In this document: positions 45,456-52,996 of the stretch, one piece after another | Position numbering within the stretch: the first letter of the stretch is position 1 | Layout: each line of letters starts with the position of its first letter | Source: an uncultured Acidobacteriota bacterium | GTDB lineage: Bacteria; Acidobacteriota; Blastocatellia; Pyrinomonadales; Pyrinomonadaceae | Assembly (NCBI GenBank): GCA_937873515.1 | Contig: CALMYB010000001.1 | Location: 143,904 to 207,903, forward strand | Direction of reading: 5' to 3' | Length of the DNA stretch: 64,000 nt | Program-made: the position numbers and the translations under genes | The notes under the pieces: model-generated | The model's input: the letters and a program-made list of their open reading frames with translations, nothing else | What the model was told of the DNA's origin: nothing | The model's database searches: none

Positions 45456-46967
45456 TTAGCCTATCCTTGTTGGAACCAGCGGCTGCGTAGAAGATACCAC
45501 ACCTAGTTCGGATTCCTCTTGAGCCGTTATCTCTTCGTGGTATTCATTGTCAACATTTACGCCCCACACGTCATAATGAGCACCAAGAATGTTTTTAACG
45601 GAGAGCATCGCCGTCAGCATTGAGTGATCTTGATTGTTGTATTTATGCATCCCGTTCCGACCGACGAGGTATATGTTTGGAACTTGCCGCAAGAAGTCCC
45701 TGATAGTATCGACCGCGTCGGCATAGACCCCATCGTAAACGGGATAGGCTTTCGGCATTCTGACAACCGAACCGTCTTCAACGTCCGCCGGGTTAACAAG
45801 CTGGAGCATGCCGAGTTCCTTGGTTCCGAGGGCGATCAGGTCCTTGTCCTCCATATTCCACAAACCATCACCCTCGAAGCAGAAATATTCGAGGCCGAGA
45901 CACGTTCGAGTTTGGTCGGGAACCATGTGAGGGCTCCAATTCTTAAAGTTCTGAATTCGGCCAACCTTCACATCCGGATCGTGGATGTAGATCCAGTTGT
46001 CCTCGAAGAGCTTTTCTTTGTTTACGACCAGGGAAACTGTCAGAAAGTCGCGATAGCCCAGCTTATCCGCGGCAGCGAGAACCTCTGCCGGAGGCTCAGG
46101 CGACATCTTCCTGACGAGCTCCTGCATCGGCATGCTGCTGATAAAATCCGTTCCTTCAATCACTTCGCGTTCGCCATTATGCTCTATCTCGAGTGCGGTC
46201 ACACGACCTTGCTGCCAGTAGATTCGCTCTACGTCCGATTTCATCTTTAGCGATGATCTATCCTTCTGAATACTATCGGCGACCATTTCCCACATCATGC
46301 CGGGGCCTTTGGCCGGATAGTCAAAAGCATCGATAAGTGTCTTGATGATCTCGCCTTTGTCCTTGACCTCGGTCGGAATCAGCGCATTCTTGATCGTCGT
46401 AATGAGCGACAGGCCCTTGATCCGCTGGGCCGCCCAGTCGGCCGATATCTTATCGCACGGGATGCCCCACACCTTCTCGGTGTAAGTCTTAAAGAATGTA
46501 TGATAGAGGCGCTTGCCAAATCGATTGCTAATCCAATCTTCGAATGTTGACTCGTTCTTGACCGGAAACATCTGCGCCCTCAGATAGCTGAGGACCATCA
46601 TTATGCTGTTCCATATTCCAAGGCCAAGAAGAGCATTTGAAGCCTTCAGCGGGTAGAAGAAGAACTTCTTTTGATAGTAGATTCGCGAGAGTCTTGACCG
46701 GCGAAGAAACTTCTTTTCACCAAGGACCTCGCGCCACATATCGTCAACGGCTTTTACCTTTGTAAAGAACCGATGTCCGCCGATATCGAAGAGGTAGCCT
46801 TTGTAGTTTACGGTACGCGAGATTCCTCCGACCACATCGTCCTTCTCGAGGACGACGGACTCAACTCCTTCCTTACAAAGCTGATAGGCAGCCGTAAGCC
46901 CTGCGGGCCCGGCTCCAATTATGACTACCTTCTTATTCTCGGCCTTTGAGCTATTTGAGTTAGTCAT
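45456..46967 (-). CDS. UDP-galactopyranose-mutase/protoporphyrinogen-oxidase-like flavoprotein
   Basis: Predicted 503-residue FAD-dependent protein. The dinucleotide-binding loop V-V-I-I-G-A-G-P-A-G lies near residues 14-23, and the second FAD motif D-I-G-G-H-R-F-F near residue 60 is shared by UDP-galactopyranose mutase-like proteins. E-K-V-W-G-I-P-C near residue 165 is characteristic of a subgroup in glycan loci annotated only as NAD(P)/FAD-dependent oxidoreductases. It may isomerise or oxidise a nucleotide sugar. Its ATG overlaps the stop of the upstream small membrane protein (TAATG). Confidence 0.75.
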   Translation of the reverse strand: MTNSNSSKAENKKVVIIGAGPAGLTAAYQLCKEGVESVVLEKDDVVGGISRTVNYKGYLFDIGGHRFFTKVKAVDDMWREVLGEKKFLRRSRLSRIYYQKKFFFYPLKASNALLGLGIWNSIMMVLSYLRAQMFPVKNESTFEDWISNRFGKRLYHTFFKTYTEKVWGIPCDKISADWAAQRIKGLSLITTIKNALIPTEVKDKGEIIKTLIDAFDYPAKGPGMMWEMVADSIQKDRSSLKMKSDVERIYWQQGRVTALEIEHNGEREVIEGTDFISSMPMQELVRKMSPEPPAEVLAAADKLGYRDFLTVSLVVNKEKLFEDNWIYIHDPDVKVGRIQNFKNWSPHMVPDQTRTCLGLEYFCFEGDGLWNMEDKDLIALGTKELGMLQLVNPADVEDGSVVRMPKAYPVYDGVYADAVDTIRDFLRQVPNIYLVGRNGMHKYNNQDHSMLTAMLSVKNILGAHYDVWGVNVDNEYHEEITAQEESELGVVSSTQPLVPTRIG

Positions 46968-47359
46968 TATGGATTGTCAATATAGTCGTTCACGGCCGAC
47001 ATACTTCCTTTGACCTTCAGATAGTGGATATAGACTGAGACGACGAAGTTCCGAAGGCTCGCGATCAGCCACCCGAGGATAAATCCGACGATTCCGCCAT
47101 ATACAATTCCGACTATGCTGCCGGAGAAGGTAACGTCGTAGCCGATAAAGAACTGTCCGAGGAGGGCGAGATTGGGTCCAACGACGTCGCCGCCTTTCAG
47201 AATGATGATATTGGTGGCAGCAAAAACGATCAGCCCGAACAAAAGGGCGAGTGAGATCCCGAGTGCAACCCCGTCAAGCTTGGCCAACGAATCGACTATC
47301 ATCCGATCCACGGAATCGGTCGGCCGAGCTGGAACTTCAACATTCGATCTGGTTTTCAT
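46967..47359 (-). CDS. small membrane protein, paralogue of 45069-45452
   Basis: Predicted 130-residue protein of unknown function. Two membrane segments (about residues 33-54 and 82-105) flank a loop with G-G-D-V-V-G-P-N-L-A-L-L and G-Y-D-V. This matches the G-G-(D/E)-V-V-G-P-x-L pattern of the other copy. It is coupled to the flavoprotein gene by a one-base overlap. It starts the three-gene unit small protein - flavoprotein - small protein. Confidence 0.65.
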   Translation of the reverse strand: MKTRSNVEVPARPTDSVDRMIVDSLAKLDGVALGISLALLFGLIVFAATNIIILKGGDVVGPNLALLGQFFIGYDVTFSGSIVGIVYGGIVGFILGWLIASLRNFVVSVYIHYLKVKGSMSAVNDYIDNP

Positions 47360-47742
47360 TTGGTTTTCCTGCAGAAAGGTTTGTTCAGCGGGGTCTTCGA
47401 GCCGACCAATCGGAGCCTTCAGCTCGCAACCCGGGCTTCCTTATTGAGATTCTGGAAGTTCACCGACAAAAAAAACCCCTTGGAAGCAAGCCCGTCAGCA
47501 TATTGAGGCCAAGCTGCCAATTTACCCGTAAGGAAGACTCGAGAAGTGCCGAGAGTCTGTCGAGCGAATTCGTGGATCGCTCACGGTTTGCCGATTCACC
47601 CGACAGACCCTCTAACCTTCAACTAAGCCAAGTTGAACATTTAACGAATGATAGCAACCTCGGGTGCACGGTGAATCGGAAGAAACGACCGAATACCGTA
47701 GTACTTTTGGTCTATACCGCATCTAGGACCTTAAGGTCATTT
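47360..47742 (-). other. 383-bp gap upstream of the flavoprotein unit
   Basis: No gene is recognisable. The stretch holds an inverted repeat (GTCTGTCG at 47555-47562 and CGACAGAC at 47601-47608), an A8/T8 tract near 47470, and a palindrome GACCTTAAGGTC at 47727-47738 just past the UbiA-like stop. Any of these could be regulatory, but none matches a known element. The promoter of the flavoprotein unit should lie here. Confidence 0.4.
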
Positions 47743-48708
47743 TCATTGACCCGGGATCAGATGTTGGTAAGTTTCGTAGTAGATGATCCCAGCATTGAAC
47801 ACTGCCCAGATCACCAGCGTCAGAAGAAGCGGTTTGTCCTCGAGCAACACTTTGCTCGGATTTCCACCCGTTTTTGGGTCCTCGATCAGCGCCAAATAGC
47901 GCAACATCCCGTAAATGACGAAGACGGTCCCGTATATAAGGGCGTCGGTGTGGAATTTTTCTACCGTTTCCGGAGCAACTGCGTATAGCGCATAGCAAAC
48001 GATCGAGGCGGCAACAAGGACAACGTTTACCTGCCCAAGGTATCCGACGGTATAGAGGTCAAGAACTGAGCGATGACTGCCCGCATCGGAGGATAGTGCG
48101 ATAAGTTCTTGACGGCGCTTTGAGAAGGCAAGGAAAAGCGCCAATAGGAACGCACAAACGATGAGCCAATGAGAGGCGGTGACCGCGATCGCAACTGCGC
48201 CAGCAACCACCCGCAGAACGAATCCCAATGCAATGATCATGCAATCCAGCACGATCATCCGTTTTAGGCCAAGGCAATACGCCAAGACCAGTCCGAAGTA
48301 CAACAGGGCAACAAGAAAAAAGTACAGGCCCAGGAAATAGGAAATGAAGAAAGCTGTCGCCGCAAGCAACGCAGCGGCCGCTAGAGCAGTTGAAACGGGT
48401 AATTGTCCGGACGCAAGCGGTCGTTTGCACTTCTCGGGGTGAGCTCGGTCTTCGTCGAGATCGGTCCAATCGTTGAAAATATATAAGCTGCTGGACAGCA
48501 AGCAAAATGCAGAAAATGCCAAGACCGCTCGCCCGAGTGAAACGGGATCCGTTAGAAGGCCGGCAAACAACAATGGCGCAAGAATGAATAGATTCTTTGT
48601 CCACTGGTGCGGCCGAGCGGCTGCGACAATATGCGCGGGCCAGCTAAACTTAGAATGTGGGACTGTCACAGCCTTCTCTGTAAGAATGGCTGATGCTTGT
48701 TCGTTCAT
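47743..48708 (-). CDS. UbiA-family decaprenyl-phosphate phosphoribosyltransferase-like protein
   Basis: Predicted 321-residue membrane prenyltransferase with about eight or nine helices. Near the start is R-P-H-Q-W-T-K-N, and the metal-binding motif is N79-D80-x2-D83-x3-D87, followed by H-P-E-K-C-K-R-P. That N-D-x2-D-x3-D-x2-H-P-x-K-x2-R-P pattern marks the subfamily of mycobacterial Rv3806c, which puts 5-phosphoribose on decaprenyl phosphate for the D-arabinofuranose donor. Such proteins also occur in non-actinobacterial glycan loci. A lipid-linked pentose made here could serve the AftB-like protein encoded nearby. Confidence 0.82.
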   Translation of the reverse strand: MNEQASAILTEKAVTVPHSKFSWPAHIVAAARPHQWTKNLFILAPLLFAGLLTDPVSLGRAVLAFSAFCLLSSSLYIFNDWTDLDEDRAHPEKCKRPLASGQLPVSTALAAAALLAATAFFISYFLGLYFFLVALLYFGLVLAYCLGLKRMIVLDCMIIALGFVLRVVAGAVAIAVTASHWLIVCAFLLALFLAFSKRRQELIALSSDAGSHRSVLDLYTVGYLGQVNVVLVAASIVCYALYAVAPETVEKFHTDALIYGTVFVIYGMLRYLALIEDPKTGGNPSKVLLEDKPLLLTLVIWAVFNAGIIYYETYQHLIPGQ

Positions 48709-48826
48709 ACGTTACTCCTATCGGGTCGCAAAACGCGGCGAGTGTGGAAGGAGTTGGCTCGCAAAAAGCAATGGACGCTGACTCCGGAAGGAATAGCGTC
48801 CTTTTCGTTAAAGTGATGTCTAAGCA

Positions 48827-49885
48827 TCAAAAGAATAGCTTCGCATACCTCAGGACCCCTTGGCTCCAGGGGACCGTATGGCTGGTACCCGACTGGTTTC
48901 GGAATCGAGATTCGTTTTCGCGATACCAGTCAAAGTTTCGGATCAAGGCCTCCTCGTTCGAATACTTCGGTTCGAACCCCAACTCGGTCTCGGCCTTTTC
49001 TATGGAGACAAATGATTCCTTGTCCGCGGTCTCGTAGATCCACTTGTAAAGCGGCGATAGACCGAGCTTTTCAAGAAGCTTCAATACCGCAACGGCGGGA
49101 CCGGCAGGCAGCCTTCTGATGTGCTTGCCGTATCCGGCGTGGTCAAGAACCGCCTGAAAATCAGTCGAGAGGCTTTCATATTCCTTTGCTCCGATGTTGA
49201 AGGTTTCGTTCGCACGTTCTGCATCGACGGTGATCGCGAGATAGATAGCATCGCAAAGATCCTCAACGTCAAGGAGTTGATACTTGTTGTTCCCCCGTCC
49301 GAGCAACGGAAAATTTCGGCCTTCGAGCGCCCACTCGTACAACAACGCAAACACGCCGAGGCGCTCAGGCCCAACAAAGCTTTTTGGTCGCAGAATTGGC
49401 ACGCAGTATCCCGTATCCCGATATTCTCGACAGATATTCTCAGCTAGAATCTTTGCTTCTCCGTAAGATCCAACACCTTGGAGACGGTCTCCTTCGACCA
49501 GCGGATGATGGTCAGGAATCCCATAAACAGCCGTCGACGAAATATGAACAACCCGTTCAACCCCGGCGTCAAATGCGGTACCTAGAACATTCCGCGTTCC
49601 TTCGACTTCTGTCGAAAGGATATCCGCCTTACTGTCCAACGGTAGAGCGGCCGCGGTATGAACAACGATATCTATACCCGCCATTGCCTTACGCAGTTGA
49701 TCGCGATCGCGGATATCTCCGCGGATGACGGTGATAGAATCCGCAACATCTGCGAACTTGAATTCTGCCTTGTCGAACGAAGTAGCGCTCCAATTCTTCT
49801 TGAGCAGATGTCGGATAAGATTTATCCCAAGAAAGCCCGCCCCACCGGTGATCAGGCAATTTTTCTTCTCAACGTCACTTTTCAT
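48827..49885 (-). CDS. NAD-dependent sugar epimerase/dehydratase (extended SDR)
   Basis: Predicted 352-residue extended short-chain dehydrogenase. The NAD-binding loop is G-G-A-G-F-L-G near residues 14-20, and Y-G-E-A-K near residue 137 is the catalytic Tyr-Lys pair, with a Ser upstream in H-I-S-S-T-A-V-Y. It resembles nucleotide-sugar epimerases and 3-beta-HSD-like proteins; the substrate is not evident. It lies 118 bases upstream of the UbiA-like gene in the same direction. It could belong to the pentose pathway, but nothing specific links it to DprE2. Confidence 0.78.
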   Translation of the reverse strand: MKSDVEKKNCLITGGAGFLGINLIRHLLKKNWSATSFDKAEFKFADVADSITVIRGDIRDRDQLRKAMAGIDIVVHTAAALPLDSKADILSTEVEGTRNVLGTAFDAGVERVVHISSTAVYGIPDHHPLVEGDRLQGVGSYGEAKILAENICREYRDTGYCVPILRPKSFVGPERLGVFALLYEWALEGRNFPLLGRGNNKYQLLDVEDLCDAIYLAITVDAERANETFNIGAKEYESLSTDFQAVLDHAGYGKHIRRLPAGPAVAVLKLLEKLGLSPLYKWIYETADKESFVSIEKAETELGFEPKYSNEEALIRNFDWYRENESRFRNQSGTSHTVPWSQGVLRYAKLFF

Positions 49886-49985
49886 AACTACCGCCTCTCC
49901 TTCGATCGCATGCGCGGCTCAGACCGACAACTCTGTAGATCAGCTCCTTCGTTCGTATTTTGTAGAATGCGTCTCGATAGCAACT

Positions 49986-50972
49986 TCAAGCATCAGCTAC
50001 CGAGCGTTGCATACAATTCTGGTCACCGAGAAGCACTAAGAGTGTCGATGGGATCAGAACGATCGCAAGATCCAAAAACAGCCTTGTTTCTTCCACCTTA
50101 CCGAAAATGAAATTCACTAAAACCAACGGCAGAGCAAAGAGCAACAGCATCGAACGAAGCTCGGATGGAAGACGTCTGAAGCCAACTAGAGGAATCACCC
50201 ACAATAGCGAGAACAAGAAGAACGGCCAGAACACTTCGTGAAAGTTAACGCTAAGGGGTCGCAATGGGAATGACGGTCTCATTCCAAAGATGCCCCGAAG
50301 GGCGATCTGAACGGCAGCCCAAACGGCAAATAGCCCGATAGTATGCTTCAGCGTGGTTCGCTTCAAGCCAAAAAATGAAAGATGAATCGGCACGATCAAC
50401 CCGAAGGTCTCTCGCGTCAAACTCCCAATTATCGTAAGCGGATAGAGCCACCCCTTGAACTCGCCACGAGCCATTAGCCATGCCCCGATCGTTAGAAAAA
50501 GAAGATTGAGGGGCGACGAAGGCTGAAAGTAATAGCTTCGATAGGTGAACAAGTGTAAGCCGGCAAAAAGCAGTGTACCGGCGAACGCAATATCCGGGCG
50601 AAACCATGTCAAAAGGAGCAAATGGAAAACCGCAAATAATACGAACACGGCTACAGCTCGCTGAAGAGCGTAGAAAATCTCTCGAACGAGAATCGCACGG
50701 TTTCCCCTCGATGTATCGATCACGCAATCGACCATCTGCGACGGAACTTCGACAAGCCACGGTGCAACCACTCTGTACTGATACGGCGACTTAAAATCAC
50801 CTCGAATAATTCCTTGATGGAACTCAGCTCGTTGAGTCGCAAACGGAAGATTTATTGTTTCAAAATGATAGAACGACAGCATCAGCGCTAGCGCGAGATA
50901 GATGATAGACGATCTGCCAATGGAAACGCCCTCCGCACATAGCCGACTCTCGTTAGACACATAGCTGACCAT
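49986..50972 (-). CDS. polytopic membrane protein of unknown function
   Basis: Predicted 328-residue protein with about eight hydrophobic segments. The first periplasmic stretch has R-G-D-F-K-S-P-Y-Q-Y-R-V-V-A-P-W-L, a pattern I know only from uncharacterised membrane proteins of polysaccharide loci. R-E-T-F-G-L-I-V-P near residue 195 suggests GT-C-like architecture without its catalytic acidic loop. It could be a glycan-processing or transport component; I cannot name a function. Confidence 0.6.
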   Translation of the reverse strand: MVSYVSNESRLCAEGVSIGRSSIIYLALALMLSFYHFETINLPFATQRAEFHQGIIRGDFKSPYQYRVVAPWLVEVPSQMVDCVIDTSRGNRAILVREIFYALQRAVAVFVLFAVFHLLLLTWFRPDIAFAGTLLFAGLHLFTYRSYYFQPSSPLNLLFLTIGAWLMARGEFKGWLYPLTIIGSLTRETFGLIVPIHLSFFGLKRTTLKHTIGLFAVWAAVQIALRGIFGMRPSFPLRPLSVNFHEVFWPFFLFSLLWVIPLVGFRRLPSELRSMLLLFALPLVLVNFIFGKVEETRLFLDLAIVLIPSTLLVLLGDQNCMQRSVADA

Positions 50973-51123
50973 TTTCTACGTTTCTCGCAGATCGACGATC
51001 AGAGCTATTGCGGCGCGAAGTGCTGAGTGGCGTCTTCCAGGCAGCATGGCCATTTCAGATTTCCGGTTATTTATTGCCCCTTCGAACCATACGTCCGAAC
51101 GCGTTCTCGGGCAGGAACACCGC

Positions 51124-51501
51124 TCAATTATTTTGATCAACATCCTCAAGGTCTAGCTGATCAGGTCCGCTTTCAACCAGCGGCTTGATCTTTTCGCGAA
51201 TAATTTCTCTATAGGGAGAACTCCGGCTTACATAAACAAAGCTCTTTAGCCTCCATGCCTCCCAACCTGGCCAATCAAGCTCTCCGACCAGTTCCCAGTC
51301 GTCTCGTAAGACTCGCATCCTCCGGAATAGTAACTGTGGATCCTGCAAGTAGATTCTGGACTCGATCAGCCTGAGGGGGCGCTTAAGCAGAATCTTAGAT
51401 ACATATCGGGAATTCATTCTTGGGTCGGATTCTGAATCTGTTGCACCGGGTGTAGCTGGCGGCTCCGCTCCAATATAAACATCAGCCGAGCGGCTCCACA
51501 T
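51124..51501 (-). pseudogene. C-terminal fragment of the AftB-like gene after an in-frame stop
   Basis: This 125-codon frame is in the same reading frame as the upstream GT-C gene and begins directly after its TAA. The first codon after the stop is an ATG, but there is no ribosome site, and the text around the junction (F-E-R-E-A, stop, M-W-S-R-S-A-D-V-Y-I-G) reads as one protein. It is soluble and would be the end of the periplasmic domain. It is probably a fragment separated by a nonsense mutation or by a sequencing error. Confidence 0.7.
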
Positions 51502-52893
51502 TTACGCCTCGCGTTCGAAAGGTGTCGGATCAGACCTGCCTGACAGAAAGTTGTCCGTTAAGCCGACTCTATCTATCTGATCAAAACCACTTACATACGG
51601 TATTAAACCGGCAGCGTCACAAATGATGGTTCCTTTCGAACCCAATCCCGTCGCCTCTAACGCTTCGCCAAACTTCGTATGAAATCGGCCAAATGCACTA
51701 ATTGGTCTTGGAGCTATCTTCCAAGGATGACAAGACACAAATAAGATGACAAACCATCCAAATGACATCGCAACCATGCCAAACCATACTCCGCCGCCAG
51801 CCCTAATCCGTCGAAAAATGGGGGAACGAGCTATCAGAACTCCGAGCAAAAGAAGTGAATACGTTGGATACGAAAATCGGCTGCCGCCGCCAACCTCATG
51901 AATGATTGTGGTGTAGTAAGCAAGGCCCATTGCAGCGGGAAGAACGACGATCAGTAGCTTCGCATACGTCCCATTCTCGGTTCCCGTAACGCTCCCCGAC
52001 GCCCCCGGCTCTTCACTACGATCTCGATGCCGGCTCTGCCTAGCGAATAGATAAGCCAATAGAACGGGGAGCGAGAGCGGCAAGTACCATCGCGATAAAT
52101 GGATAATGTACTCACTGACCTCCGGTAACCCTGAAAGGCTGAATTTTGCAGACTTGACGTAGTACGGGTTAGGCAGCAAGTACCCAAAGTATGAATATTT
52201 CCAAAGAGCATACAGTGATCCACCTAAAACAACACCAAGGATGGAAAGCCCAAGGAACTTAACATTCTTGGGTTGGCCTTCTCTCCCCCGTCTAGAATAG
52301 ATGAAAGACACCGTAAGCGCCGCATAGATTCCGAGTCCATATAGGATCGCTTCGGGTCGTGTAAGACAAGCCGCTATGGCGACCAAAGCGAGAAAAAGGC
52401 CTCTCGCTAAATTAGGCTTGTCAAAAAACTCCAGTGCCGCCAATGCGGCAAGATTCAACAATAGGACGAAAAGCTGCGTTTCGAGACCCGAAGTTGAATG
52501 GATCGCGGTTAGGGGATCTGCGACAAATATACCTACGACGATTGCAGCAAATGCATCGATCCCTCCTGCATGGCGGGAAACGATCGCAAGCATCACAAGG
52601 AAAGATGCAATAACGCATCCAACACTGAGTAGAAGACTCCACAACCATGGATCAAACCCGAGCTTAAAGCCAAGAGCTATTACCAAGACATGAAGAAGAC
52701 TTGTGAATCCTTCGACCCGCTCGCCGCCTACGTTCCAGACCAGCCCTAATCCGCTTGCTAAATGCCGGGCGAATCGAAAGGTAATGTAAGCATCATCCCA
52801 TCGCTCCAGATGCATCCGATAGACCTGCGCTAAGAATGTCGAAAATGAGACGACAATAACACCGAGCCCGACCGCCCTTCTCAACCTCTCCAT
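51502..52893 (-). CDS. AftB-like GT-C arabinofuranosyltransferase, truncated by in-frame TAA
   Basis: Predicted 463-residue membrane protein with about ten helices. The first loop has D-D-A-Y-I-T-F-R-F-A-R-H-L and then G-L-V-W-N-V-G-G-E-R-V-E-G-F-T. This pattern is typical of the GT-C family that includes mycobacterial AftB (Rv3805c), which uses decaprenyl-phospho-arabinose; the Asp pair is the catalytic site. Near the end, D-A-A-G-L-I-P-Y-V-S-G and G-L-T-D-N-F mark the start of the C-terminal domain. An in-frame TAA (51502-51504) cuts it off, and the same frame continues for 125 codons. Together they give about 589 residues, a normal size. Confidence 0.75.
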   Translation of the reverse strand: MERLRRAVGLGVIVVSFSTFLAQVYRMHLERWDDAYITFRFARHLASGLGLVWNVGGERVEGFTSLLHVLVIALGFKLGFDPWLWSLLLSVGCVIASFLVMLAIVSRHAGGIDAFAAIVVGIFVADPLTAIHSTSGLETQLFVLLLNLAALAALEFFDKPNLARGLFLALVAIAACLTRPEAILYGLGIYAALTVSFIYSRRGREGQPKNVKFLGLSILGVVLGGSLYALWKYSYFGYLLPNPYYVKSAKFSLSGLPEVSEYIIHLSRWYLPLSLPVLLAYLFARQSRHRDRSEEPGASGSVTGTENGTYAKLLIVVLPAAMGLAYYTTIIHEVGGGSRFSYPTYSLLLLGVLIARSPIFRRIRAGGGVWFGMVAMSFGWFVILFVSCHPWKIAPRPISAFGRFHTKFGEALEATGLGSKGTIICDAAGLIPYVSGFDQIDRVGLTDNFLSGRSDPTPFEREA

Positions 52894-52996
52894 TTACCCC
52901 GCTTCGATTCGTCCCTGCCGCGGACTTCATACAGTCCTAAGTGTCGCAGACACTCTTGTCTTGCAACGAGCCTTTTGCACTCGGATTCGTAGCCTA

